From Auanema rhodensis (lineage: Eukaryota; Nematoda; Chromadorea; Rhabditida; Rhabditidae), in contig CAXKVF010000072.1 in the NCBI GenBank assembly GCA_964057225.1, positions 558,001-622,000 on the forward strand: a stretch of DNA of 64,000 nt, read 5' to 3'. This document shows, in pieces, positions 1 to 13,700 of this stretch (within the stretch, counting starts at the first letter, position 1; every line of letters starts with the position of its first letter). The translations under genes and the position numbers were made by a program. The notes beneath the pieces are model-generated. The model did not search any database. It was given only the letters and a program-made list of their open reading frames with translations, and was not told the DNA's origin.

Positions 1-3000
1 ATAAATTAAAGTTCACGTAAATTTCAAAGTCATGGTTACCATGAACCAGTATCAATAAAAATTTGTTTTTAGACTAATATGGACATGGGGAATCTAATTT
101 TGAAAACCGCATCACTTTATCTTTCACGTGAAGCGAGTTACATTCCAAGTGCACATCACGTGTACATTTAATTAGCATAAATTAAAGTTCACGTAAATTT
201 CAAAGTCATGGTTACCATGCACCAATATCAATAAAAATTTGTTTTTAGACTAATATGGACATGGGGAATCTAATGTTGAAAACCGCATCTTTTTATCTTT
301 CACGTGAAGCGAGTTACATACCAAGTGCACATCACGTGTACATTTAATTAGCATAAATTAAAGTTCACGTAAATTTCAAAGTCATGGTTACCATGAACCA
401 ATATCAATAAAAATTTGTTTTTAGACTAATATGGACATGGGGAATCTAATTTTGAAAACCGCATCTCTTTATCTTTCACGTGAAGCGAGTTACATACCAA
501 GTGCACATCACGTGTACTTTTAATCAGCATAAATTAAAGTTCACGTAAATTTCAAAGTCATGGTTACCATGCACCAATATCAATAAAAATTTGTTTTTAG
601 ACTAATATGGACATGGGGAATCTAATTTTGAAAACCGCATCTCTTTATCTTCCACGTGAAGCGAGTTACATACCAAGTGCACATCACGTGTACATTTAAT
701 TAGCATAAATTAAAGTTCACGTAAATTTCAAAGTCATGGTTACCATGAACCAATATCAATAAAAATTTGTTTTTAGACTAATATGGACATGGGGAATCTA
801 ATTTTGAAAACCGCATCTCTTTATCTTCCACGTGAAGCGAGTTACATACCAAGTGCACATCACGTGTACATTTAATTAGCATAAATTAAAGTTCACGTAA
901 ATTTCAAAGTCATGGTTACCATGAACCAATATCAATAAAAATTTGTTTTTAGACTAATATGGACATGGGGAATCAAATTTTGAAAACCGCATCTCTTTAT
1001 CTTTCACGTGAAGCGAGTTACATACCAAGTGCACATCACGTGTACATTTAATTAGCATAAATTAAAGTTCACGTAAATTTCAAAGTCATGGTTACCATGA
1101 ACCAATATCAATAAAAATTTGTTTTTAGACTAATATGGACATGGGGAATCTAATTTTGGAAACCGCATCACTTTATCTTTCACGTGAAGCGAGTTACATA
1201 CCAAGTGCACATCACGTGTACATTTAATTAGCATAAATTAAAGTTCACGTAAATTTCAAAGTCATGGTTACCATGCACCAATATCAATAAAAATTTGTTT
1301 TTAGACTAATATGGACATGGGGAATCTAATTTTGAAAACCGCATCTCTTTATCTTTCACGTGAAGCGAGTTACATACCAAGTGCACATCACGTGTACATT
1401 TAATTAGCATAAATTAAAGTTCACGTAAATTTCAAAGTCATGGTTACCATTAACCAATATCAATAAAAATTTGTTTTTAGACTAATATGGACATGGGGAA
1501 TCTAATTTTGAAAACCGCATCTCTTTATCTTTCACGTGAAGCGAGTTACATACCAAGTGCACATCACGTGTACATTTAATTAGCATAAATTAAAGTTCAC
1601 GTAAATTTCAAAGTCATGGTTACTATGAAGCAATATCAATAAAAATTTGTTTTTAGACTAATATGGACATGGGGAAGCTAATTTTGAAAACCGCATCTCT
1701 TTATCTTTCACGTGAAGCGAGTTACATACCAAGTGCACATCACGTGTACAATTAATTAGCATAAATTAAAGTTCACGTAAATTTCAAAGTCATGGTTACC
1801 ATTAACCAATATCAATAAAAATTTGTTTTTAGACTAATATGGACATGGGGAATCTAATTTTGAAAACCGCATCTCTTTATCTTTCACGTGAAGCGAGTTA
1901 CATATCAAGTGCACATCACGTGTACATTTAATTAGCATAAATTAAAGTTCACGTAAATTTCAAAGTCATGGTTACCATTAACCAATATCAATAAAAATTT
2001 GTTTTTAGACTAATATGGACATGGGGAATCTAATTTTGAAAACCGCATCTCTTTATCTTTCAAGTGAAGCGAGTTACATACCAAGTGCACATCACGTGTA
2101 CATTTAATTAGCATAAATTAAAGTTCACGTAAATTTCAAAGTCATGGTTACCATGAAGCAATATCAATAAAAATTTGTTTTTAGACTAATATGGACATGG
2201 GGAATCTAATTTTGAAAACCGCATCTCTTCATCTTTCACGTGAAGCGAGTTACATACCAAGTGCACATCACGTGTACATTTAATTAGCATAAATTAAAGT
2301 TCACGTAAATTTCAAAGTCATGGTTACCATGCACCAATATCAATAAAAATTTGTTTTTAGACTAATATGGACATGGGGAATCTAATTTTGAAAACCGCAT
2401 CTCTTTATCTTTCATGTGAAGCGAGTTACATACCAAGTGCACATCACGTGTACATTTAATTAGCATAAATTAAAGTTCACGTAAATTTCAAAGTCATGGT
2501 TACCATGAAGCATTATCAATAAAAATTTGTTTTTAGACTAATATGGACATGGGGAATCTAATTTTGAAAACCGCATCTCTTTATCTTTCACGTGAAGCGA
2601 GTTACATACCAAGTGCACATCACGTGTACATTTAATTAGCATAAATTAAAGTTCACGTAAATTTCAAAGTCATGGTTACCATGAACCAATATCAATAAAA
2701 ATTTGTTTTTAGACTAATATGGACATGGGGAATCTAATTTTGAAAACCGCATCTCTTCATCTTTCACGTGAAGCGAGTTACATACCAAGTGCACATCACG
2801 TGTACATTTAATTAGCATAAATTAAAGTTCACGTAAATTTCAAAGTCATGGTTACCATGAACCAATATCAATAAAAATTTGTTTTTAGACTAATATGGAC
2901 ATGGGGAATCTAATTTTGAAAACCGCATCTCTTTATCTTTCACGTGAAGCGAGTTACATACCAAGTGCACATCACGTGTACATTTAATTAGCATAAATTA

Positions 3001-4253
3001 AAGTTCACGTAAATTTCAAAGTCATGGTTACTATGAAGCAATATCAATAAAAATTTGTTTTTAGACTAATATGGACATGGGGAAGCTAATTTTGAAAACC
3101 GCATCTCTTTATCTTTCACGTGAAGCGAGTTACATACCAAGTGCACATCACGTGTACATTTAATTAGCATAAATTAAAGTTCACGTAAATTTCAAAGTCA
3201 TGGTTACCATGAAGCAATATCAATAAAAATTTGTTTTTAGACTAATATGGACATGGGGAATCTAATTTTGAAAACCGCATCTCTTCATCTTTCACGTGAA
3301 GCGAGTTACATACCAAGTGCACATCACGTGTACATTTAATTAGCATAAATTAAAGTTCACGTAAATTTCAAAGTCATGGTTACCATGCACCAATATCAAT
3401 AAAAATTTGTTTTTAGACTAATATGGACATGGGGAATCTAATTTTGAAAACCGCATCTCTTTATCTTTCATGTGAAGCGAGTTACATACCAAGTGCACAT
3501 CACGTGTACATTTAATTAGCATAAATTAAAGTTCACGTAAATTTCAAAGTCATGGTTACCATGAAGCATTATCAATAAAAATTTGTTTTTAGACTAATAT
3601 GGACATGGGGAATCTAATTTTGAAAACCGCATCTCTTTATCTTTCACGTGAAGCGAGTTACATACCAAGTGCACATCACGTGTACATTTAATTAGCATAA
3701 ATTAAAGTTCACGTAAATTTCAAAGTCATGGTTACCATGAACCAATATCAATAAAAATTTGTTTTTAGACTAATATGGACATGGGGAATCTAATTTTGAA
3801 AACCGCATCTCTTTATCTTTCAAGTGAAGCGAGTTACATACCAAGTGCACATCACGTGTACATTTAATTAGCATAAATTAAAGTTCACGTAAATTTCAAA
3901 GTCATGGTTACCATGAAGCAATATCAATAAAAATTTGTTTTTAGACTAATATGGACATGGGGAATCTAATTTTGAAAACCGCATCTCTTCATCTTTCACG
4001 TGAAGCGAGTTACATACCAAGTGCACATCACGTGTACATTTAATTAGCATAAATTAAAGTTCACGTAAATTTCAAAGTCATGGTTACCATGCACCAATAT
4101 CAATAAAAATTTGTTTTTAGACTAATATGGACATGGGGAATCTAATTTTGAAAACCGCATCTCTTTATCTTTCATGTGAAGCGAGTTACATACCAAGTGC
4201 ACATCACGTGTACATTTAATTAGCATAAATTAAAGTTCACGTAAATTTCAAAG

Positions 4254-4268
4254 TCATGGTTACCATGA
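4254..4268. repeat. 15-bp inverted repeat within the monomer (positions 30-44)
   Basis: The sequence tcatggttaccatga is a perfect dyad around a single central t. It includes a GGTTACC core that recurs in nearly every unit. The cacc haplotype shortens it to 13 bp, because its position 44 a to c change removes the outer pair. The variants ttactatg and ttacaatg (position 40) also break it in a minority of units. It could be a binding site for a dimeric protein or a short hairpin in a transcript; neither is shown. Confidence 0.85.
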
Positions 4269-4346
4269 ACCAATATCAATAAAAATTTGTTTTTAGACTA
4301 ATATGGACATGGGGAATCTAATTTTGAAAACCGCATCTCTTTATCT

Positions 4347-4356
4347 TTCACGTGAA
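4347..4356. repeat. 10-bp palindrome TTCACGTGAA (E-box type) in the monomer
   Basis: This perfect palindrome at monomer positions 123-132 is centred on CACGTG, the canonical E-box core bound by many bHLH factors in eukaryotes. It is present in the great majority of units. The recurrent variants ttcatgtg and ttcaagtg (position 127) abolish the core, the former being a CpG to TpG change. Role inferred only; no gene lies downstream for it to regulate in this window. Confidence 0.8.
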
Positions 4357-4372
4357 GCGAGTTACATACCAA

Positions 4373-4391
4373 GTGCACATCACGTGTACAT
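4373..4391. repeat. Palindrome cluster GTGCAC / CACGTG / TGTACA in the monomer
   Basis: Monomer positions 149-154 (gtgcac), 157-162 (cacgtg) and 161-166 (tgtaca) are three 6-bp palindromes packed into 18 bp. Positions 157-167 form an uninterrupted alternation of pyrimidine and purine. The octamer atcacgtg at 155-162 also fits the RTCACRTG pattern of budding-yeast centromere element CDEI, a bHLH site; the rest of a yeast point centromere is absent. This tract is exactly where the only foreign insertion of the window landed (after position 161). Confidence 0.8.
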
Positions 4392-7300
4392 TTAATTAGC
4401 ATAAATTAAAGTTCACGTAAATTTCAAAGTCATGGTTACCATGAACCAATATCAATAAAAATTTGTTTTTAGACTAATATGGACATGGGGAATCTAATTT
4501 TGAAAACCGCATCTCTTTATCTTTCACGTGAAGCGAGTTACATACCAAGTGCACATCACGTGTACATTTAATTAGCATAAATTAAAGTTCACGTAAATTT
4601 TAAAGTCATGGTTACCATGAACCAATATCAATAAAAATTTGTTTTTAGACTAATATGGACATGGGGAATCTAATTTTGAAAACCGCATCTCTTTATCTTT
4701 CAAGTGAAGCGAGTTACATACCAAGTGCACATCACGTGTACATTTAATTAGCATAAATTAAAGTTCACGTAAATTTCAAAGTCATGGTTACCATGAAGCA
4801 ATATCAATAAAAATTTGTTTTTAGACTAATATGGACATGGGGAATCTAATTTTGAAAACCGCATCTCTTCATCTTTCACGTGAAGCGAGTTACATACCAA
4901 GTGCACATCACGTGTACATTTAATTAGCATAAATTAAAGTTCACGTAAATTTCAAAGTCATGGTTACCATGCACCAATATCAATAAAAATTTGTTTTTAG
5001 ACTAATATGGACATGGGGAATCTAATTTTGAAAACCGCATCTCTTTATCTTTCATGTGAAGCGAGTTACATACCAAGTGCACATCACGTGTACATTTAAT
5101 TAGCATAAATTAAAGTTTACGTAAATTTCAAAGTCATGGTTACCATGAAGCATTATCAATAAAAATTTGTTTTTAGACTAATATGGACATGGGGAATCTA
5201 ATTTTGAAAACCGCATCTCTTTATCTTTCACGTGAAGCGAGTTACATACCAAGTGCACATCACGTGTACATTTAATTAGCATAAATTAAAGTTCACGTAA
5301 ATTTCAAAGTCATGGTTACCATGAACCAATATCAATAAAAATTTGTTTTTAGACTAATATGGACATGGGGAATCTAATTTTGAAAACCGCATCTCTTTAT
5401 CTTTCACGTGAAGCGAGTTACATACCAAGTGCACATCACGTGTACATTTAATTAGCATAAATTAAAGTTCACGTAAATTTCAAAGTCATGGTTACCATGA
5501 ACCAATATCAATAAAAATTTGTTTTTAGACTAATATGGACATGGGGAATCTAATTTTGAAAACCGCATCTCTTTATCTTTCACGTGAAGCGAGTTACATA
5601 CCAAGTGCACATCACGTGTACATTTAATTAGCATAAATTAAAGTTCACGTAAATTTCAAAGTCATGGTTACTATGAAGCAATATCAATAAAAATTTGTTT
5701 TTAGACTAATATGGACATGGGGAAGCTAATTTTGAAAACCGCATCTCTTTATCTTTCACGTGAAGCGAGTTACATACCAAGTGCACATCACGTGTACATT
5801 TAATTAGCATAAATTAAAGTTCACGTAAATTTCAAAGTCATGGTTACCATGAAGCAATATCAATAAAAATTTGTTTTTAGACTAATATGGACATGGGGAA
5901 TCTAATTTTGAAAACCGCATCTCTTCATCTTTCACGTGAAGCGAGTTACATACCAAGTGCACATCACGTGTACATTTAATTAGCATAAATTAAAGTTCAC
6001 GTAAATTTCAAAGTCATGGTTACCATGCACCAATATCAATAAAAATTTGTTTTTAGACTAATATGGACATGGGGAATCTAATTTTGAAAACCGCATCTCT
6101 TTATCTTTCATGTGAAGCGAGTTACATACCAAGTGCACATCACGTGTACATTTAAATAGCATAAATTAAAGTTCACGTAAATTTCAAAGTCATGGTTACC
6201 ATGAAGCATTATCAATAAAAATTTGTTTTTAGACTAATATGGACATGGGGAATCTAATTTTGAAAACCGCATCTCTTTATCTTTCACGTGAAGCGAGTTA
6301 CATACCAAGTGCACATCACGTGTACATTTAATTAGCATAAATTAAAGTTCACGTAAATTTCAAAGTCATGGTTACCATGAACCAATATCAATAAAAATTT
6401 GTTTTTAGACTAATATGGACATGGGGAATCTAATTTTGAAAACCGCATCTCTTTATCTTTCACGTGAAGCGAGTTACATACCAAGTGCACATCACGTGTA
6501 CATTTAATTAGCATAAATTAAAGTTCACGTAAATTTCAAAGTCATGGTTACTATGAAGCAATATCAATAAAAATTTGTTTTTAGACTAATATGGACATGG
6601 GGAATCTAATTTTGAAAACCGCATCTCTTTATCTTTCACGTGAAGCGAGTTACATACCAAGTGCACATCACGTGTACATTTAATTAGCATAAATTAAAGT
6701 TCACGTAAATTTCAAAGTCATGGTTACCATGAAGCAATATCAATAAAAATTTGTTTTTAGACTAATATGGACATGGGGAATCTAATTTTGAAAACCGCAT
6801 CTCTTTATCTTTCACGTGAAGCGAGTTACATACCAAGTGCACATCACGTGTACATTTAATTAGCATAAATTAAAGTTCACGTAAATTTTAAAGTCATGGT
6901 TACCATGAACCAATATCAATAAAAACTTGTTTTTAGACTAATATGGACATGGGGAATCTAATTTTGAAAACCGCATCTCTTTATCTTTCACGTGAAGCGA
7001 GTTACATACCAAGTGCACATCACGTGTACATTTAATTAGCATAAATTAAAGTTCACGTAAATTTCAAAGTCATGGTTACCATGAACCAATATCAATAAAA
7101 ATTTGTTTTTAGACTAATATGGACATGGGGAATCTAATTTTGAAAACCGCATCTCTTTATCTTTCACGTGAAGCGAGTTACATACCAAGTGCACATCACG
7201 TGTACATTTAATTAGCATAAATTAAAGTTCACGTAAATTTCAAAGTCATGGTTACCATGAACCAATATCAATAAAAATTTGTTTTTAGACTAATATGGAC

Positions 7301-8448
7301 ATGAGGAATCTAATTTTGAAAACCGCATCTCTTTATCTTTCACGTGAAGCGAGTTACATACCAAGTGCACATCACGTGTACATTTAATTAGCATAAATTA
7401 AAGTTCACGTAAATTTCAAAGTCATGGTTACCATGCACCAATATCAATAAAAATTTGTTTTTAGACTAATATGGACATGGGGAATCTAATTTTGAAAACC
7501 GCATCTCTTTATCTTTCACGTGAAGCGAGTTACATACCAAGTGCACATCACGTGTACATTTAATTAGCATAAATTAAAGTTCACGTAAAATTCAAAGTCA
7601 TGGTTACCATGAAGCAATATAAATAAAAATTTGTTTTTAGACTAATATGGACATGGGGAATCTAATTTTGAAAACCGCATCTCTTTATCTTTCATGTGAA
7701 GCGAGTTACATACCAAGTGCACATCACGTGTACATTTAATTAGCATAAATTAAAGTTCACGTAAATTTTAAAGTCATGGTTACCATGAACCAATATCAAT
7801 AAAAATTTGTTTTTAGACTAATATGGACATGGGGAATCTAATTTTGAAAACCGCATCTCTTTATCTTTCACGTGAAGCGAGTTACATACCAAGTGCACAT
7901 CACGTGTACATTTAATTAGCATAAATTAAAGTTCACGTAAATTTCAAAGTCATGGTTACCATGAACCAATATCAATAAAAATTTGTTTTTAGACTAATAT
8001 GGACATGGGGAATCTAATTTTGAAAACCGCATCTCTTTATCTTTCACGTGAAGCGAGTTACATACCAAGTGCACATCACGTGTACATTTAATTAGCATAA
8101 ATTAAAGTTCACGTAAATTTCAAAGTCATGGTTACCATGAACCAATATCAATAAAAATTTGTTTTTAGACTAATATGGACATGGGGAATCTAATTTTGAA
8201 AACCGCATCTCTTTATCTTTCACGTGAAGCGAGTTACATACCAAGTGCACATCACGTGTACATTTAATTAGCATAAATTAAAGTTCACGTAAAATTCAAA
8301 GTCATGGTTACCATGAAGCAATATCAATAAAAATTTGGTTTTAGACTAATATGGACATGGGGAATCTAATTTTGAAAACCGCATCTCTTTATCTTTCACG
8401 TGAAGCGAGTTACATACCAAGTGCACATCACGTGTACATTTAATTAGC

Positions 8449-10736
8449 ATAAATTAAAGTTCACGTAAATTTCAAAGTCATGGTTACAATGAACCAATAT
8501 CAATAAAAATTTGTTTTTAGACTAATATGGACATGGGGAATCTAATTTTGAAAACCGCATCTCTTTCTCTTTCACGTGAAGCGAGTTACATACCAAGTGC
8601 ACATCACGTGTACATTTAATTAGCATAAATTAAAGTTCACGTAAATTTCAAAGTCATGGTTACCATGAACCAATATCAATAAAAATTTGTTTTTAGACTA
8701 ATATGGACATGGGGAATCTAATTTTGAAAACCGCATCTCTTTATCTTTCACGTGAAGCGAGTTACATACCAAGTGCACATCACGTGTACATTTAATTAGC
8801 ATAAATTAAAGTTCACGTAAATTTCAAAGTCATGGTTACCATGAACCAATATCAATAAAAATTTGTTTTTAGACTAATATGGACATGGGGAATCTAATTT
8901 TGAAAACCGCATTTCTTTATCTTTCACGTGAAGCGAGTTACATACCAAGTGCACATCACGTGTACATTTAATTAGCATAAATTAAAGTTCACGTAAATTT
9001 CAAAGTCATGGTTACCATGCACCAATATCAATAAAAATTTGTTTTTAGACTAATATGGACATGGGGAATCTAATTTTGAAAACCGCATCTCTTTATCTTT
9101 CACGTGAAGCGAGTTACATACCAAGTGCACATCACGTGTACATTTAATTAGCATAAATTAAAGTTCACGTAAATTTCAAAGTCATGGTTACAATGAACCA
9201 ATATCAATAAAAATTTGTTTTTAGACTAATATGGACATGGGGAATCTAATTTTGAAAACCGCATCTCTTTCTCTTTCACGTGAAGCGAGTTACATACCAA
9301 GTGCACATCACGTGTACATTTAATTAGCATAAATTAAAGTTCACGTAAATTTCAAAGTCATGGTTACCATGAACCAATATCAATAAAAATTTGTTTTTAG
9401 ACTAATATGGACATGGGGAATCTAATTTTGAAAACCGCATCTCTTTATCTTTCACGTGAAGCGAGTTACATACCAAGTGCACATCACGTGTACATTTAAT
9501 TAGCATAAATTAAAGTTCACGTAAATTTCAAAGTCATGGTTACCATGAACCAATATCAATAAAAATTTGTTTTTAGACTAATATGGACATGGGGAATCTA
9601 ATTTTGAAAACCGCATTTCTTTATCTTTCACGTGAAGCGAGTTACATACCAAGTGCACATCACGTGTACATTTAATTAGCATAAATTAAAGTTCACGTAA
9701 ATTTCAAAGTCATGGTTACCATGCACCAATATCAATAAAAATTTGTTTTTAGACTAATATGGACATGGGGAATCTAATTTTGAAAACCGCATCTCTTTAT
9801 CTTTCACGTGAAGCGAGTTACATACCAAGTGCACATCACGTGTACATTTAATTAGCATAAATTAAAGTTCACGTAAATTTCAAAGTCATGGTTACAATGA
9901 ACCAATATCAATAAAAATTTGTTTTTAGACTAATATGGACATGGGGAATCTAATTTTGAAAACCGCATCTCTTTCTCTTTCACGTGAAGCGAGTTACATA
10001 CCAAGTGCACATCACGTGTACATTTAATTAGCATAAATTAAAGTTCACGTAAATTTCAAAGTCATGGTTACCATGAACCAATATCAATAAAAATTTGTTT
10101 TTAGACTAATATGGACATGGGGAATCTAATTTTGAAAACCGCATCTCTTTATCTTTCACGTGAAGCGAGTTACATACCAAGTGCACATCACGTGTACATT
10201 TAATTAGCATAAATTAAAGTTCACGTAAATTTCAAAGTCATGGTTACCATGAACCAATATCAATAAAAATTTGTTTTTAGACTAATATGGACATGGGGAA
10301 TCTAATTTTGAAAACCGCATTTCTTTATCTTTCACGTGAAGCGAGTTACATACCAAGTGCACATCACGTGTACATTTAATTAGCATAAATTAAAGTTCAC
10401 GTAAATTTCAAAGTCATGGTTACCATGCACCAATATCAATAAAAATTTGTTTTTAGACTAATATGGACATGGGGAATCTAATTTTGAAAACCGCATCTCT
10501 TTATCTTTCACGTGAAGCGAGTTACATACCAAGTGCACATCACGTGTACATTTAATTAGCATAAATTAAAGTTCACGTAAATTTCAAAGTCATGGTTACA
10601 ATGAACCAATATCAATAAAAATTTGTTTTTAGACTAATATGGACATGGGGAATCTAATTTTGAAAACCGCATCTCTTTATCTTTCACGTGAAGCGAGTTA
10701 CATACCAAGTGCACATCACGTGTACATTTAATTAGC
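8449..10736 (+). repeat. 704-bp (4-monomer) higher-order repeat, 3.25 copies
   Basis: Copies are 8449-9152, 9153-9856 and 9857-10560, with a first unit of a fourth at 10561-10736. Each copy reads: unit 1 ttacaatgaacc with ctctttctc, unit 2 plain aacc, unit 3 aacc with gcatttcttt, unit 4 cacc. The unit at 10561 keeps ttacaatg but has lost the ctctttctc marker. The same 4-unit block reappears at 15489-16192 as part of the larger 5632-bp duplication. Near identity between copies marks this as a recent local amplification. Confidence 0.9.
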
Positions 10737-13700
10737 ATAAATTAAAGTTCACGTAAATTTCAAAGTCATGGTTACCATGAACCAATATCAATAAAAATTT
10801 GTTTTTAGACTAATATGGACATGGGGAATCTAATTTTGAAAACCGCATCTCTTTATCTTTCACGTGAAGCGAGTTACATACCAAGTGCACATCACGTGTA
10901 AATTTAATTAGCATAAATTAAAGTTCACGTAAATTTCAAAGTCATGGTTACCATGAACCAATATCAATAAAAATTTGTTTTTAGACTAATATGGACATGG
11001 GGAATCTAATTTTGGAAACCGCATCTCTTTATCTTTCAAGTGAAGCGAGTTACATACCAAGTGCACATCACGTGTACATTTAATTAGCATAAATTAAAGT
11101 TCACGTAAATTTCAAAGTCATGGTTACCATGAACCAATATCAATAAAAATTTGTTTTTAGACTAATATGGACATGGGGAATCTAATTTTGAAAACCGCAT
11201 CTCTTTATCTTTCACGTGAAGCGAGTTACATACCAAGTGCACATCACGTGTACATTTAATTAGCATAAATTAAAGTTCACGTAAACTTCAAAGTCATGGT
11301 TACCATGAAGCAATATCAATAAAAATTTGTTTTTAGACTAATATGGACATGGGGAATCTAATTTTGAAAACCGCATCTCTTTATCTTTCACGTGAAGCGA
11401 GTTACATACCAAGTGCACATCACGTGTACATTTAATTAGCATAAATTAAAGTTCACGTAAATTTCAAAGTCATGGTTACCATGAACCAATATCAATAAAA
11501 ATTTGTTTTTAGACTAATATGGACATGGGGAATCTAATTTTGAAAACCGCATCTCTTTATCTTTCACGTGAAGCGAGTTACATACCAAGTGCACATCACG
11601 TGTAAATTTAATTAGCATAAATTAAAGTTCACGTAAATTTCAAAGTCATGGTTACCATGAACCAATATCAATAAAAATTTGTTTTTAGACTAATATGGAC
11701 ATGGGGAATCTAATTTTGAAAACCGCATCTCTTTATCTTTCACGTGAAGCGAGTTACATACCAAGTGCACATCACGTGTACATTTAATTAGCATAAATTA
11801 AAGTTCACGTAAATTTCAAAGTCATGGTTACCATGAACCAATATCAATAAAAATTTGTTTTTAGACTAATATGGACATGGGGAATCTAATTTTGAAAACC
11901 GCATCTCTTTATCTTTCACGTGAAGCGAGTTACATACCAAGTGCACATCACGTGTACATTTAATTAGCATAAATTAAAGTTCACGTAAATTTCAAAGTCA
12001 TGGTTACCATGAACCAATATCAATAAAAATTTGTTTTTAGACTAATATGGACATGGGGAATCTAATTTTGAAAACCGCATCTCTTTATCTTTCACGTGAA
12101 GCGAGTTACATACCAAGTGCACATCACGTGTACATTTAATTAGCATAAATTAAAGTTCACGTAAATTTCAAAGTCATGGTTACCATGAACCAATATCAAT
12201 AAAAATTTGTTTTTAGACTAATATGGACATGGGGAATCTAATTTTGAAAACCGCATTTCTTTATCTTTCACGTGAAGCGAGTTACATACCAAGTGCACAT
12301 CACGTGTACATTTAATTAGCATAAATTAAAGTTCACGTAAATTTCAAAGTCATGGTTACCATGAAGCAATATCAATAAAAATTTGTTTTTAGACTAATAT
12401 GGACATGGGGAATCTAATTTTGAAAACCGCATATCTTTATCTTTCACGTGAAGCGAGTTACATACCAAGTGCACATCACGTGTACATTTAATTAGCATAA
12501 ATTAAAGTTCACGTAAATTTTAAAGTCATGGTTACCATGAAGCAATATCAATAAAAATTTGTTTTTAGACTAATATGGACATGGGGAATCTAATTTTGAA
12601 AACCGCATCTCTTTATCTTTCACGTGAAGCGAGTTACATACCAAGTGCACATCACGTGTACATTTAATTAGCATAAATTAAAGTTCACGTAAATTTCAAA
12701 GTCATGGTTACCATGAACCAATATCAATAAAAATTTGTTTTTAGACTAATATGGACATGGGGAATCTAATTTTGAAAACCGCATCTCTTTATCTTTCACG
12801 TGAAGCGAGTTACATACCAAGTGCACATCACGTGTACATTTAATTAGCATAAATTAAAGTTCACGTAAATTTCAAAGTCATGGTTACCATGCACCAATAT
12901 CAATAAAAATTTGTTTTTAGACTAATATGGACATGGGGAATCTAATTTTGAAAACCGCATCTCTTTATCTTTCACGTGAAGCGAGTTACATACCAAGTGC
13001 ACATCACGTGTACATTTAATTAGCATAAATTTAAGTTCACGTAAATTTCAAAGTCATGGTTACCATGCACCAATATCAATAAAAATTTGTTTTTAGACTA
13101 ATATGGACATGGGGGATCTAATTTCGAAAACCGCATCTCTTTATCTTTCACGTGAAGCGAGTTACATACCAAGTGCACATCACGTGTACATTTAATTAGC
13201 ATAAATTAAAGTTCACGTAAATTTCAAAGTCATGGTTACCATGAACCAATATCAATAAAAATTTGTTTTTAGACTAATATGGACATGGGTAATCTAATTT
13301 TGAAAACCGCATCTCTTTATCTTTCACGTGAAGCGAGTTACATACCAAGTGCACATCACGTGTACATTTAATTAGCATAAATTAAAGTTCACGTAAATTT
13401 CAAAGTCATGGTTACCATGCACCAATATCAATAAAAATTTGTTTTTAGACTAATATGGACATGGGGAATCTAATTTTGAAAACCGCATCTCTTTATCTTT
13501 CACGTGAAGCGAGTTACATACCAAGTGCACATCACGTGTACATTTAATTAGCATAAATTAAAGTTCACGTAAATTTCAAAGTCATGGTTACCATGCACCA
13601 ATATCAATAAAAATTTGTTTTTAGACTAATATGGACATGGGGAATCTAATTTTGAAAACCGCATCTCTTTATCTTTCACGTGAAGCGAGTTACATACCAA

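Larger units (their letters stand above)
4225..4400 (+). repeat. Reference monomer of the satellite (matches consensus)
   Basis: This unit, like the next one at 4401-4576, carries the majority base at every position and serves as reference for monomer coordinates 1-176. Composition is 26 G, 30 C and 120 A+T. It begins with ataaattaaag and ends with tttaattagc. Landmarks: TCACGT at 13-18, 124-129 and 156-161; inverted repeat 30-44; A/T tract aaaaatttgttttt at 57-70; G4 run at 87-90; ttttgaaaa at 98-106; palindrome 123-132; palindrome cluster 149-166; TAATTA at 169-174. Five CpG lie at 16, 108, 127, 134 and 159. Three haplotype states occur at 44-47: aacc (majority, here), cacc (44 a to c) and aagc (46 c to g). 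The combined cagc state was not seen. Confidence 0.95.
2113..6336 (+). repeat. Higher-order block, 15-monomer (2640-bp) duplication
   Basis: The marker order in units 2113-3696 recurs in units 4753-6336, offset 2640 bp. The order is: aagc with cttcatc; cacc with ttcatgtg; aagc with cattatc; aacc; aacc; actatgaagc with gggaagct; aagc with cttcatc; cacc with ttcatgtg; aagc with cattatc. Private changes in the second copy include agtttacgt near 5115, tttaaatagc near 6154 and loss of the cttcatc marker in the unit at 5281. The pair 'aagc cttcatc + cacc ttcatgtg' occurs five times here (units starting 2113, 3169, 3873, 4753, 5809) at spacings of 6, 4, 5 and 6 monomers, so block size was not fixed during amplification. 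Confidence 0.85.

Noticed and set aside
3697-3872. Units with ttcaagtg as a separate satellite family
   Set aside because: They differ from consensus by only one or two bases and sit in phase within the array; they are variants, not a second family.
4347-4386. Promoters with E-boxes
   Set aside because: CACGTG motifs are repeated in every satellite unit and no transcription unit follows; calling each a promoter element would be unsupported.
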